A stretch of 44,477 bases of DNA from Cytobacillus oceanisediminis (GTDB taxonomy: Bacteria > Bacillota > Bacilli > Bacillales > Cytobacillaceae): the NCBI RefSeq assembly GCF_007830235.1, contig NZ_VLKI01000028.1:1-44477 (forward strand). Direction: 5' to 3'. Under the pieces are notes generated by a model. That model saw nothing but the letters and a program-made list of their open reading frames with translations, searched no databases and had not been told where the DNA came from. This document shows positions 1-7,770 of this stretch, piece by piece (the first letter of the stretch is position 1; each line of letters begins with the position of its first letter). The position numbers and the translations under genes are program-made.

Positions 1-11
1 CCCCGCAATCT

Positions 12-88
12 GGTCCGGTAGTTCAGTTGGTTAGAATGCCTGCCTGTCACGCAGGAGGTCGCGGGTTCGAGTCCCGTCCGGACCGCCA
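12..88 (+). tRNA. tRNA-Asp (GTC)
   Basis: The sequence folds as a complete cloverleaf. The 7-bp acceptor stem is GGTCCGG/CCGGACC, the D arm contains AGTTCAGTTGGTTAGA, the anticodon stem CCTGC/GCAGG frames GTC at 46-48, the T arm contains GGTTCGAGTCC, and the 3' CCA is encoded. Position and identity match the last tRNA of the B. subtilis rrnE-trnE cluster, so the window probably begins at the tail of an rRNA/tRNA operon. The 11 nt before it would be the spacer after a preceding tRNA. Confidence 0.97.
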
Positions 89-110
89 TTTTTATAGCTT
101 TAATTAAAGA

Positions 111-135
111 ACGAAACAAGGTTTCGTCTTTTTTT
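111..135 (+). terminator. Intrinsic terminator of the rrn/tRNA operon
   Basis: The inverted repeat ACGAAAC/GTTTCGT is followed by a run of seven T. It lies 22 nt after the tRNA-Asp CCA end and plausibly ends the upstream rRNA/tRNA transcript. Confidence 0.85.
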
Positions 136-233
136 ATGTCTTTTTTAGTCTTCGTTCTAGTGCACCGACTAATGAAAGATGGCATGCTTTGCCCATTGAT
201 TTAAAATGATGTACACTACATATAGATTATTCT

Positions 234-260
234 CCTTAGGATTTATCCTAAGGTTTTTTT
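234..260 (+). terminator. Terminator-like hairpin upstream of tsaE
   Basis: The perfect 7-bp stem CCTTAGG/CCTAAGG has a 6-nt loop and is followed by seven T. It ends about 40 nt before tsaE. It could be the leftover terminator of a lost gene (thiL sits here in B. subtilis) or an attenuator in the tsaE leader. The 160 nt before it show no gene and only weak promoter matches. Confidence 0.7.
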
Positions 261-300
261 GTTCATACGCAGATTAAACCATTAAAGGTGATGAAATAAT

Positions 301-756
301 ATGAGTCAGTTTGAGTTTATCTCGAACCAGCCAGAGGATACCATGGGATTGTCAAAACGACTTGGCAGCCTGCTCCAGCCGGGGGATGTTCTTGCTCTGG
401 AAGGTGATTTAGGTGCAGGCAAAACGACATTTACAAAGGGGCTGGCACAGGGCCTGGGTGTAATCAGGAATGTGAATAGTCCAACTTTTACGATTATAAA
501 GGAATACCAGGGAAGATTGCCTCTTTATCATATGGATGTGTATAGAGTGGAAGATTCCTTTGAAGATCTGGGATTTGATGAATATTTTGAAGGCAATGGG
601 GTCACAGTTGTAGAATGGGCTCATTTAATTAAAGACCAGCTTCCTGATGAATTGTTGACGGTTAATTTATATTTGGGAGACAACGGATCAAGAAGGCTGG
701 TTTTGGAACCAAAAGGAATGAGATATGAGGAATTGTGTAAGGAGATTATGTCATGA
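301..756 (+). CDS. tsaE: tRNA threonylcarbamoyladenosine biosynthesis ATPase TsaE
   Basis: TsaE (YdiB) is the small P-loop ATPase that works with TsaB and TsaD to make t6A at position 37 of ANN-decoding tRNAs in the cytoplasm. The 151-aa length is normal. The Walker A motif GDLGAGKTT is at residues 35-43, and the family signatures SPTF (about 60), HMDVYR and VVEW follow in the expected order. An AAAGGTGATG ribosome site precedes the ATG. The stop codon overlaps the tsaB start (ATGA), so the two are translationally coupled. It is the first gene of a tsaE-tsaB-rimI-tsaD operon. The B. subtilis neighbour thiL is missing upstream. Confidence 0.96.
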   Translation: MSQFEFISNQPEDTMGLSKRLGSLLQPGDVLALEGDLGAGKTTFTKGLAQGLGVIRNVNSPTFTIIKEYQGRLPLYHMDVYRVEDSFEDLGFDEYFEGNGVTVVEWAHLIKDQLPDELLTVNLYLGDNGSRRLVLEPKGMRYEELCKEIMS

Positions 757-1457
757 AGGTGCTATCCATCGATACATCCAATTATCCTCTAGGAGTGGCC
801 CTCCTTGAGGGTGATAAGGTAATAGGCGAATATATTACAAATGTGAAGAAGAATCACTCTGTCCGGGTTATGCCGGCTATTGAAATGTTAATGAAAGATT
901 GTGATGTCAAACCAGCTGATTTAGATAAAATCGTGGTTGCGAAAGGGCCTGGTTCTTATACTGGAGTTCGCATTGGTGTAACTATAGCCAAAACACTTGC
1001 ATGGACATTAAATATACCGTTGGCAGGAGTATCAAGCTTGGAGATTTTTGCTGCTTCTGCAGGAAGGTACTTTGATGGGGTAGTATCCCCTTTATTCGAT
1101 GCCAGGAGAGGACAGATTTATACAGGTCTGTATCGATATAAGGAAGGTCAGTTAGTTACTCTTGTGAAAGACCAGCTGCTTCTTTCTAAAGATTGGGCTG
1201 ACCAGCTTTCTGAGCAAAATGAGAATGTGCTTTTCATAGGAAATGATTTGCCGCTGCATCAAGATATTTTTGAGGAAACACTCAAAGATCAAGCTGTATA
1301 TGCAGCACCTACGGAACACAACCCAAGGCCTGCGGAACTTGCTTTATTAGGCAGAGACCGAGAGGGTGAGGAAGTTCATTCTTTTGTTCCGAATTATATT
1401 CGTCTTGCGGAAGCTGAGGCCAATTGGATAGAAGCGAACAAAGAAAAAAAGCTATAG
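753..1457 (+). CDS. tsaB: tRNA t6A biosynthesis protein TsaB
   Basis: TsaB (YdiC/YeaZ family) is an ASKHA-fold partner that scaffolds TsaD in the t6A-forming complex. The 234-residue protein opens with MKVLSIDTSN, the ATPase-fold phosphate-1 motif. It also contains GPGSYTGVRIG (about residues 66-76), the diagnostic TsaB motif, and FDARRGQIYTG. It lacks the metal-binding histidines of TsaD, as expected for the non-catalytic paralogue. It overlaps tsaE by 4 nt and is followed 18 nt later by rimI. Confidence 0.95.
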   Translation: MKVLSIDTSNYPLGVALLEGDKVIGEYITNVKKNHSVRVMPAIEMLMKDCDVKPADLDKIVVAKGPGSYTGVRIGVTIAKTLAWTLNIPLAGVSSLEIFAASAGRYFDGVVSPLFDARRGQIYTGLYRYKEGQLVTLVKDQLLLSKDWADQLSEQNENVLFIGNDLPLHQDIFEETLKDQAVYAAPTEHNPRPAELALLGRDREGEEVHSFVPNYIRLAEAEANWIEANKEKKL

Positions 1458-1475
1458 TGATGAGGAATCGAAAGC

Positions 1476-1925
1476 ATGAATAAGTCCTTAACTTTCCGTT
1501 TTATGAATGAGCAGGATATTGATGATGTTTTGGAAATTGAACACAAATCGTTTGCTACTCCCTGGAGCAGGGAAGCTTTTTATAACGAATTAACACAGAA
1601 TCAGTTTGCCGTATACGTAGTTTTAGAAGAAGAGGATAAAGTGATAGGCTATTGCGGGGTTTGGATAGTAGTGGATGAAGCTCATATCACCAATGTTGCA
1701 CTGCTGCCCGAATATAGGGGAAGGAAACTTGGTGAAGCACTAATGCGCAAGATAATTGAGGTTGCCGTTGAAATGGGTGCCAAAACGATGACCCTTGAAG
1801 TCAGGGTATCCAATTTTACAGCACAGTCCTTATACCGCAAACTCGGCTTCCAGGATGGGGCAATTAGAAAGAACTATTATACTGACAATCAAGAGGATGC
1901 TTTAATAATGTGGGTGAATTTATGA
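1476..1925 (+). CDS. rimI: Ribosomal protein S18 alanine N-acetyltransferase RimI
   Basis: This GNAT-fold N-acetyltransferase of 149 aa transfers acetyl from acetyl-CoA to the N-terminus of a ribosomal protein (bS18 in E. coli). The acetyl-CoA pyrophosphate loop LPEYRGRKLGEALM fits the R/Q-x-x-G-x-G/A pattern. The C-terminal VSNFTAQSLYRKLGF region is the typical RimI motif B segment. Its position between tsaB and tsaD matches the usual firmicute operon. The stop overlaps the tsaD ATG by ATGA. The true substrate in Bacillus is less certain than the family assignment. Confidence 0.92.
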   Translation: MNKSLTFRFMNEQDIDDVLEIEHKSFATPWSREAFYNELTQNQFAVYVVLEEEDKVIGYCGVWIVVDEAHITNVALLPEYRGRKLGEALMRKIIEVAVEMGAKTMTLEVRVSNFTAQSLYRKLGFQDGAIRKNYYTDNQEDALIMWVNL

Positions 1926-2953
1926 ATAAAAAAGATCAATGGATCATGGGAATAGAGACGAGCTGTGACGAGACAGCAGTTGCCATCATTAAGAATGGCC
2001 GGGAGATGGCGGCTAATGTTGTTGCATCCCAAATAGAAAGCCATAAACGGTTCGGCGGAGTAGTCCCGGAAATTGCTTCCCGCCACCATGTCGAACAAAT
2101 AACTATTGTACTGGAAGAAGCATTAAACCAGGCAGGAATTACTTATTCGGATCTATCTGCAATTGCTGTAACTGAAGGGCCTGGCCTTGTTGGGGCACTC
2201 CTTATCGGTGTAAATGCTGCAAAAGCGATTGCTTTTGCCCATGGGATACCGCTTGTAGGCGTGCATCATATTGCAGGGCATATTTATGCTAACCGCTTAG
2301 TTGCTGAAATGAAGTTTCCTTTGCTTTCTCTTGTTGTATCAGGAGGCCATACAGAGCTTGTCTATATGGAGGAACATGGCCATTTTGAAGTGATTGGCGA
2401 AACAAGGGATGATGCTGCAGGGGAGGCTTATGATAAGGTAGCAAGAACATTGAGCCTTCCATATCCGGGAGGGCCGCATATAGACAGGCTTGCACATGAG
2501 GGGGAGCCTTCGATTAATTTGCCAAGGGCCTGGCTGGAAGAAGGGTCCTATGATTTTAGCTTCAGCGGCTTAAAATCAGCAGTTATTAACACTGTCCACA
2601 ATGCTGAACAGCGTGGGGAGAAAATTGTCCCCGAGGATCTTGCGGCAAGTTTTCAGCAAAGTGTCATAGATGTACTAGTGACGAAAACGGGAAGAGCAAT
2701 GGATGAATATAAGGTTAAACAACTTCTGCTGGCAGGCGGTGTTGCAGCGAATAAAGGGTTGCGTGCAGCATTGGAGGACAAGTTTGCAAATAATCCGGGC
2801 ATTGAGTTAATTATCCCGCCACTGTCTTTATGTACAGATAATGCAGCCATGATTGCAGCGGCAGGCAGTATTTTATTTGAAAAAGGCATTCATTCGGGCT
2901 TGGATTTAAATGCAAACCCAGGCTTGGATATTGCTATCCACAATGATAAATAA
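1922..2953 (+). CDS. tsaD: tRNA N6-adenosine threonylcarbamoyltransferase TsaD
   Basis: TsaD (Gcp/YdiE) is the catalytic ASKHA-fold metalloenzyme that transfers the threonylcarbamoyl group onto A37 of tRNA. The ATG at 1922 is preferred because it overlaps the rimI stop and has GGGTGA 5 nt upstream. A GTG at 1910 would add four residues and lie inside rimI. The protein starts with IMGIETSCDETAVA, contains the iron-binding GVHHIAGHIYAN motif and VSGGHTEL, and ends with the conserved CTDNAAMIA motif. About 343 residues is normal length. It is the last gene of the t6A operon and is followed by a terminator and a DnaA-box cluster. Confidence 0.96.
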   Translation: MNKKDQWIMGIETSCDETAVAIIKNGREMAANVVASQIESHKRFGGVVPEIASRHHVEQITIVLEEALNQAGITYSDLSAIAVTEGPGLVGALLIGVNAAKAIAFAHGIPLVGVHHIAGHIYANRLVAEMKFPLLSLVVSGGHTELVYMEEHGHFEVIGETRDDAAGEAYDKVARTLSLPYPGGPHIDRLAHEGEPSINLPRAWLEEGSYDFSFSGLKSAVINTVHNAEQRGEKIVPEDLAASFQQSVIDVLVTKTGRAMDEYKVKQLLLAGGVAANKGLRAALEDKFANNPGIELIIPPLSLCTDNAAMIAAAGSILFEKGIHSGLDLNANPGLDIAIHNDK

Positions 2954-2963
2954 TATAGGTAAA

Positions 2964-2992
2964 AGTCCCCGGTTGTCCTGGGGGCTTTTTTT
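2964..2992 (+). terminator. Intrinsic terminator after tsaD
   Basis: A G/C-rich hairpin (AGTCCCCGG, loop TTGT, CCTGGGGGCT, with G-U pairs) is followed by seven T and ends the t6A operon. The end of the T tract runs directly into the first DnaA box. Confidence 0.88.
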
Positions 2993-3125
2993 GTGGATAA
3001 AATGGTCATTTTCTGAATTTTATGTTGATAATGTGGATAAAACACCATGATTCTGTGGATAATGTGGAAAACTCTGTGGAGACTGAATATAATCGACTTT
3101 TGTTTGTGGTTATCTTTGTGGATAA
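2992..3125 (-). promoter_or_regulatory. DnaA-box cluster
   Basis: Four perfect copies of TGTGGATAA (reverse complement TTATCCACA, the DnaA box) lie at 2992-3000, 3032-3040, 3054-3062 and 3117-3125, all in the same orientation. Near matches occur at 3023-3031 (TGTTGATAA), 3063-3071 (TGTGGAAAA), 3075-3083 (TGTGGAGAC) and 3105-3113 (TGTGGTTAT). The cluster fills the space between two convergent terminators, so it is not a promoter region. By analogy with oriC-proximal DnaA-box clusters of B. subtilis, one of which I recall near gcp (tsaD), it probably titrates DnaA. There is no dnaA/dnaN or obvious unwinding element here, so it is not oriC. Confidence 0.85.
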
Positions 3126-3159
3126 TAAAAAAGACTGGCAGTGACTATCCTACCAGTCT
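3126..3159 (-). terminator. Intrinsic terminator of ydiF (minus strand)
   Basis: On the minus strand AGACTGG/CCAGTCT forms a hairpin followed by a T-rich run (the A run at 3126-3131 on plus). It lies 22 nt past the ydiF stop and directly beside the last DnaA box. Confidence 0.82.
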
Positions 3160-3181
3160 AAAAGTTATGAATTTTCCTACA

Positions 3182-5104
3182 TTAATCATCTGCTAAAGCT
3201 GCCCATTCATCCATTAGTTCTTCCAGCTTTGCTTTCAAATCATCATTTTCTTTTGTTATTTCCAATACTTTTTGGTGGTCTTGATAAACTTCGGGATCGC
3301 AGAGAAGCTGATCATAATCTTCGATTTTCTTTTCCAAAGCTTCTATCTGCTCTTCGATTTCTTCCATCCTTCTTTTTCTTTGTCTTTCGAGTTTTTTTAC
3401 TTCCTTATCTAGCTGATAATTATTTTTTTCCTGTTTTGAAGGCTGTGCAGAATGCGCATTGTCATTTAGATCAAACGCCTGCAGTTCTTCTTGCTCCTGC
3501 TTTTTTTCAACATAATAATCGTAATCCCCAAGATATTCAGCTGCACCGCTGCTGGAGAGCTCTATCACCTTTGTAGTTATTCTGTTGATAAAATAACGGT
3601 CATGGGAAACAAAAAGAATAGTTCCCGGATAGTCGATTAAAGCATTTTCCAAGATTTCTTTGCTATCCAAATCAAGATGGTTTGTCGGCTCATCCAGGAT
3701 TAAGAAATTAGCTTTCTGCATCATGAGCTTTGCCAGCGCCAGGCGGGCTTTTTCGCCGCCGCTAAGAGTTGATACGGTTTTAAGGACATCATCACCGGAA
3801 AATAGAAAATTGCCTAAGATCGTGCGGATTTCCTTTTCAGGCTTCAGCGGATATTCATCCCATAATTCGTTTAGAACTCGTTTATTGCTGTTGAGCTCAG
3901 CCTGTTCCTGGTCATAGTATCCGATTGTTACATTGGATCCATATTGAATATCACCGGAAAGAGCCGGTATCTTTTTCACAATCGTTTTCAGTAAAGTGGA
4001 TTTGCCGATTCCATTCGGCCCTACAAGGGCAATGCTGTCTCCTCTGGCAAGGCGGAAGGAAATATTTTCAGAAACTTTATCTTCATATCCGACAGCGAGC
4101 GAGTTTACATTTAAAACTTCGTTGCCAGACTGCCTTTCAATATTAAAGCCAAAGGAGGCGGACTTCTCGTCTCCAAGCGGCCTGTCCATCACTTCCATTC
4201 TGGCAAGCTGCTTTCTCCGGCTTTGGGCTCGTTTGGTTGTAGAGGCTCGGGCAAGGTTGCGCTGGATAAAATCCTGAAGCTTTGAAATCTCTTCCTGCTG
4301 TTTTTCAAATTGCTTCATTTCGCGTTCAAAATTTTCCGCTTTTTGGTCCAAATAGGAGCTATAGTTTCCAGGAAATTTACGGATTTGGTGCCTTGAAATT
4401 TCGTATACCTGGGAAACAACTTTATCCAGGAAATAACGGTCATGCGAAACAATTAGAATGGCACCGTCATAGCTATGCAAGTATTGCTCAAGCCATGATA
4501 ATGTTTCAATGTCCAGGTGGTTTGTAGGCTCGTCCAATATGAGAATATCGGGCTTTGTAAGCAAAAGTTTTCCAAGGGCCAGCCTTGTCCTTTGGCCGCC
4601 GCTTAAGGATGAAATTTTCGTATCGTAGCTGAAAGAACTAAAGTTCAGCCCATGAAGAATGGAGCGGATATCCGCTTCATACTGGTAGCCGCCATTTTCT
4701 TTGAATTCTACCTGAAGTTTGTCATATTCATTTAAGATTCGATCGTATGCATCAGAATTATTCATGGCGTCAGGATCTGACATTTGTTCTTCAAGCCGGC
4801 GCAGCTGTTTTTCCTGCTTCTGTAAATGCTCGAACACTGTCAGCATCTCATCCCAAATGGAAAGGTTGGATTCAAGGCCTGTATTTTGTGCCAGGTATCC
4901 AATCGTTACTTCCTTTGGTTTAATGATGTCGCCGGAATCATACGCCATATGGCCGGCAATTATTTTTAAAAGGGTAGATTTGCCTGCTCCATTCCGTCCG
5001 ACTAGGGCAATCCGGTCCCTGGTTTGTACTTCAAGCTTTATATTCGTTAAAATAGGATCAGCAGCAAAATTTTTCGTTAGCTGATTTACTTGTAAAAGTA
5101 TCAT
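3182..5104 (-). CDS. ydiF: ABC-F family ribosome-associated ATPase (YdiF-like)
   Basis: This is a tandem ATP-binding protein without membrane segments, about 640 aa, of the ABC-F class that acts on ribosomes rather than in transport. The first domain has Walker A GRNGAGKST (residues 36-44), signature LSGGQRTRLALGK and Walker B LILDEPTNHLD. The second has GPNGIGKST, LSGGEKARLALAK and LILDEPTNHLD. A charged inter-domain linker and a C-terminal Lys/Glu-rich coiled coil are visible. The ATG at 5104 (protein MILLQVNQL) is chosen because GAGGTG lies just upstream; the reading frame extends 25 codons further with no better site. The gene converges on tsaD. Which translation state it senses is not known from sequence. 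Confidence 0.93.
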   Translation of the reverse strand: MILLQVNQLTKNFAADPILTNIKLEVQTRDRIALVGRNGAGKSTLLKIIAGHMAYDSGDIIKPKEVTIGYLAQNTGLESNLSIWDEMLTVFEHLQKQEKQLRRLEEQMSDPDAMNNSDAYDRILNEYDKLQVEFKENGGYQYEADIRSILHGLNFSSFSYDTKISSLSGGQRTRLALGKLLLTKPDILILDEPTNHLDIETLSWLEQYLHSYDGAILIVSHDRYFLDKVVSQVYEISRHQIRKFPGNYSSYLDQKAENFEREMKQFEKQQEEISKLQDFIQRNLARASTTKRAQSRRKQLARMEVMDRPLGDEKSASFGFNIERQSGNEVLNVNSLAVGYEDKVSENISFRLARGDSIALVGPNGIGKSTLLKTIVKKIPALSGDIQYGSNVTIGYYDQEQAELNSNKRVLNELWDEYPLKPEKEIRTILGNFLFSGDDVLKTVSTLSGGEKARLALAKLMMQKANFLILDEPTNHLDLDSKEILENALIDYPGTILFVSHDRYFINRITTKVIELSSSGAAEYLGDYDYYVEKKQEQEELQAFDLNDNAHSAQPSKQEKNNYQLDKEVKKLERQRKRRMEEIEEQIEALEKKIEDYDQLLCDPEVYQDHQKVLEITKENDDLKAKLEELMDEWAALADD

Positions 5105-5130
5105 TATTTTCACCTCTATAGTATAGAGTA

Positions 5131-5159
5131 AGTGTAACTTATTCATATATGTTCGGCAA
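5131..5159 (-). promoter_or_regulatory. Candidate sigma-A promoter of ydiF
   Basis: On the minus strand TTGCCG (5154-5159) and TACACT (5131-5136) are separated by 17 nt, 27 nt upstream of the ydiF start codon. The -35 overlaps the edge of the repeat element that follows. Confidence 0.5.
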
Positions 5160-5330
5160 TAAAGTGAAACTTCCATCAACGGAATGTTTTACATGTTGAT
5201 GGTTAGTTGAGGCCCGCACGAGGCGGTCACTCAGACGATGCGACAGGACAAGGAAAGCTGCGGCAGCGATACATCGCACGACCAAAAGCGGCAGCTTTTG
5301 GGAGGATGTGGCGCTATTAGTCTGAGTTCA
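5157..5330. repeat. Dispersed intergenic repeat, family 1 copy A
   Basis: This copy begins CAATAAAGTGAAACTT and continues with a stem CCATCAAC/GTTGATGG, then GTTAGTTGA, then further inverted-repeat segments (for example GATGCGAC/...ATCGCAC and GCAGCTTT...) and ends near TTAGTCTGAGTTCA. The opening block and GTTAGTTGA are shared with the copy at 7977-8114. No protein is encoded. The right boundary is approximate. Confidence 0.7.
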
Positions 5331-5564
5331 TCTATTTGGGCATTTATAGACAGTTGTCCATTGAAGAACTATTCTCAAGTTTACTTTTTGATAAAGGAAC
5401 TTACTGTCCGTTAATGCGGGGTAAAGGAGGAAGGCCTTTTATCCTGCAGGTGCAGAATGGAAATATTTTATTGGAAAATAGTAAAGAAATATGTGAAGAA
5501 GCATACAAAGCACGTACAAAGATGGGGTAAAATAGTGTATGATTTTGGAGAGAGGTGTTTTTTG
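5331..5564. other. Intergenic region before moaC
   Basis: No convincing gene is present. A 64-codon open frame at 5336-5530 opens with TTG, lacks a good ribosome site and resembles nothing I know. A TATGAT at 5539-5544 could be the -10 of a moaC promoter, but no clear -35 accompanies it. Confidence 0.45.
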
Positions 5565-6047
5565 ATGGCAGATTTTACCCATTTTAATCAAGAGGGCAGA
5601 GCAAAAATGGTGGATGTCAGCGACAAGCCTGAAACAGCGCGGACAGCCATTGCCCAATCAAGCATAACTGTTAATAAAGAAATATATGAAAAGATTACAT
5701 CCAATACTATGAAAAAAGGGGATGTGCTTTCTGTTGCACAAGTTGCCGGCATCATGGCCAGCAAGAAGACATGGGATATTATTCCGATGTGCCATCCGCT
5801 GCCGCTGACTGGAGTGGATATTTCTTTTTCATGGAAAACCGGGCAGGAAGAATATATTCTGCTCATCACTGCTTCTGTAAAGACGAAAGGAAATACGGGT
5901 GTGGAAATGGAAGCGTTAACAGCAGCTTCTGTTTGTGCTCTAACTGTTTATGATATGTGTAAAGCAGTAGATAAAGGAATGGTAATCGGACCAACCTTTT
6001 TAATAGAAAAAACAGGCGGAAAAAACGGAGATTTTAAAAGAGATTAA
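5565..6047 (+). CDS. moaC: Cyclic pyranopterin monophosphate synthase MoaC
   Basis: MoaC acts after MoaA in molybdenum cofactor synthesis and closes the cyclic pyranopterin monophosphate ring. The protein is 160 aa, the usual size. It contains FNQEGRAKMVDVSDK near the N-terminus, IPMCHPLPLTGVD (the M-C-H-P-L active-site motif) and the conserved GVEMEALTAASVCALTVYDMCKA segment, with the lysine-rich tail. The ATG at 5565 has GGAGAGAGGTG at a proper distance; the open frame runs 36 codons further upstream without support. The other moa/moe genes are not in this window. moaC-rex adjacency is also seen in B. subtilis. Confidence 0.95.
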   Translation: MADFTHFNQEGRAKMVDVSDKPETARTAIAQSSITVNKEIYEKITSNTMKKGDVLSVAQVAGIMASKKTWDIIPMCHPLPLTGVDISFSWKTGQEEYILLITASVKTKGNTGVEMEALTAASVCALTVYDMCKAVDKGMVIGPTFLIEKTGGKNGDFKRD

Positions 6048-6073
6048 TACATTATAGGGACGGAGATGGACGA

Positions 6074-6718
6074 ATGGCCAATGAACCAATGAAAATACCG
6101 CAAGCCACAGCTAAACGGCTTCCTTTATATTATCGCTTTCTTAAAAACCTCCACTCCTCGGGAAAACAAAGGGTTTCATCAGCGGAACTCAGTGAAGCGG
6201 TTAAGGTGGATTCGGCAACAATCCGCCGGGACTTTTCTTACTTTGGTGCGTTAGGGAAAAAAGGTTACGGCTATAATGTAAATTATCTGCTATCCTTTTT
6301 CCGTAAAACCCTTGATCAGGATGAACTGACTAAAGTCGCTTTGGTCGGAGTAGGTAATTTAGGTACGGCCTTTTTAAATTATAATTTTCTCAAGAATAAT
6401 AATACAAAAATAGAAGTTGCTTTTGACGTAGACGAGAACAAGGTAGGGACGAAGATAGGGGATGTGCCTGTCTATCATATGGATGATCTGGTAAAGGTCA
6501 TTGAAGAAAATGATATTCAGGTGGTTATCTTAACAGTGCCGGCACCGCCTGCCCAGGCGATTACAGACCGGATGGTTAAAGCCAATATTAAAGGCATCCT
6601 GAATTTTACGCCTGCCAGGCTGACTGTGCCGTCGTCCATTCGGATTCACCATATAGACCTGGCTGTTGAATTGCAGTCACTGGTTTACTTCTTGAAAAAT
6701 TATCCGGCAGAAACGTAA
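6074..6718 (+). CDS. rex: Redox-sensing transcriptional repressor Rex
   Basis: Rex senses the NADH/NAD+ ratio and represses fermentation and anaerobic respiration genes when NADH is low. This 214-aa protein has an N-terminal winged helix (about residues 1-80, including VSSAELSEAVKVDSATIRRD as the recognition region) and a Rossmann domain with GVGNLG at 92-97. The C-terminal swap helix (VELQSLVYFLKNYP) is present. GGGACGGAG precedes the ATG. It lies 26 nt after moaC, probably in one transcript, and upstream of the tat genes. No Rex operator was recognised in the window. Confidence 0.96.
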   Translation: MANEPMKIPQATAKRLPLYYRFLKNLHSSGKQRVSSAELSEAVKVDSATIRRDFSYFGALGKKGYGYNVNYLLSFFRKTLDQDELTKVALVGVGNLGTAFLNYNFLKNNNTKIEVAFDVDENKVGTKIGDVPVYHMDDLVKVIEENDIQVVILTVPAPPAQAITDRMVKANIKGILNFTPARLTVPSSIRIHHIDLAVELQSLVYFLKNYPAET

Positions 6719-6745
6719 GCTGTCCTGCATTCCAATAGAAAACAG

Positions 6746-6773
6746 TTGAAGATTGTTATGGATTCGCTATTAT
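6746..6773 (+). promoter_or_regulatory. Candidate sigma-A promoter of tatA-tatC
   Basis: TTGAAG (6746-6751) and TATTAT (6768-6773) are spaced by 16 nt and lie 22 nt before the tatA start, between rex and tatA. Confidence 0.5.
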
Positions 6774-6795
6774 AGGTAAGGGGAGGTGTGCGGCA

Positions 6796-6966
6796 ATGAT
6801 GAATCTTGGACCTGGTAGCCTCATACTCATTATATTGATTGCATTAGTTATTTTTGGCCCAAAGAAACTTCCGGAATTGGGGAGAGCAGCTGGGAGTACT
6901 TTACGTGAATTTAAAAACGCAGCAAAAGGCTTAGCGGATGATGACGATAAAAAAGATGCTAAGTAA
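6796..6966 (+). CDS. tatA: Sec-independent (Tat) translocase protein TatA (TatAy type)
   Basis: This 56-aa single-pass protein is the pore-forming TatA component of the twin-arginine pathway. The N-terminal membrane segment covers about residues 7-20. It is followed by the FGPKKLPELGR hinge motif diagnostic for TatA/E, an amphipathic helix and an acidic/lysine tail (DDDDKKDAK). Two ATG codons lie in tandem (6796 and 6799); GGGAGG is 9-10 nt upstream. It is too short for many ORF filters. It pairs with tatC 16 nt downstream, forming the minimal TatAC system typical of Bacillus. Confidence 0.95.
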   Translation: MMNLGPGSLILIILIALVIFGPKKLPELGRAAGSTLREFKNAAKGLADDDDKKDAK

Positions 6967-6982
6967 GTTAGGATGAATAGTT

Positions 6983-7738
6983 ATGAGTCATAATGATATG
7001 ACGATATATGAACATATAGGCGAACTAAGAAAAAGGATAGTCATTTCCGTTATTTTTTTCTTTATCGCGGTGATATTTAGCTTTTTCCTGGCTGAACCGC
7101 TGATTGTCTATTTGCAAAAAGCAGATGAAGCGAAGGAACTGACGATGAATGCTTTCCGGTTAACCGATCCGGTTAAAATTTATATGCAATTTGCTTTTCT
7201 GATCGCTTTTATTATTACATCACCAGTGATTTTATATCAGCTATGGGCGTTTATCAGTCCGGGGTTATCAGATAAAGAGCGGAAAGTAACGCTTAGCTAT
7301 ATACCTGTTTCTGTCATTCTGTTTGTCGGCGGAATCGCATTTGCTTATTTTATTTTATTTCCATTTGTAGTCGAGTTCATGACTTCAATTGCCAATCGGC
7401 TGGATATCAATCAAGTAATCGGGATAAATGAATATTTTCAATTCCTTTTCCAGCTGACCATTCCATTTGGAGTGCTGTTCCAGCTTCCAGTTGTGGTTAT
7501 GTTTTTAACAAGGCTGGGAATTGTCACGCCAATGTACTTGGTGAAAATAAGGAAATATGCATACTTTGTACTAGTAGTGATAGCAGCTTTTATTACACCG
7601 CCTGATCTTTTATCCCATATGATGGTCACGATACCGCTGCTGCTTTTATATGAAGTCAGTATTTTTATCTCTCGCATTTCCTATAAAAAAGTATTGGAAG
7701 CAGAGAAGCTGCAGGAAATTGAAAGTGAACAATCATAA
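6983..7738 (+). CDS. tatC: Twin-arginine translocase subunit TatC (TatCy type)
   Basis: TatC is the six-span membrane receptor that recognises twin-arginine signal peptides and recruits TatA. The 251-aa protein begins with the conserved cytoplasmic segment HIGELRKRI. Six hydrophobic stretches follow, with FISPGLSDKER in the first cytoplasmic loop and FITPPDLLSHMMV near the fifth/sixth span, all TatC hallmarks. It directly follows tatA and ends at a shared terminator. No Tat substrate is recognisable next to it. Confidence 0.96.
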   Translation: MSHNDMTIYEHIGELRKRIVISVIFFFIAVIFSFFLAEPLIVYLQKADEAKELTMNAFRLTDPVKIYMQFAFLIAFIITSPVILYQLWAFISPGLSDKERKVTLSYIPVSVILFVGGIAFAYFILFPFVVEFMTSIANRLDINQVIGINEYFQFLFQLTIPFGVLFQLPVVVMFLTRLGIVTPMYLVKIRKYAYFVLVVIAAFITPPDLLSHMMVTIPLLLLYEVSIFISRISYKKVLEAEKLQEIESEQS

Positions 7739-7743
7739 AAAAA

Positions 7744-7770
7744 ATGAGCCTTATCACAGGCTCATTTTTT
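7744..7770. terminator. Bidirectional terminator between tatC and ydiK
   Basis: AATGAGCCT/AGGCTCATT forms a 9-bp stem with an A run on the left and a T run on the right, so it can act in both directions. The ydiK stop codon lies inside the right arm. Confidence 0.88.

Noticed and set aside
2992..3125. Replication origin
   Set aside because: DnaA boxes are clustered, but dnaA/dnaN are absent and no AT-rich unwinding region with DnaA-trio repeats was seen; titration cluster fits better.
5336..5530. 64-codon open frame upstream of moaC
   Set aside because: It begins with TTG, has no ribosome site, starts at the edge of a repeat and has no recognisable family; chance frame more likely.
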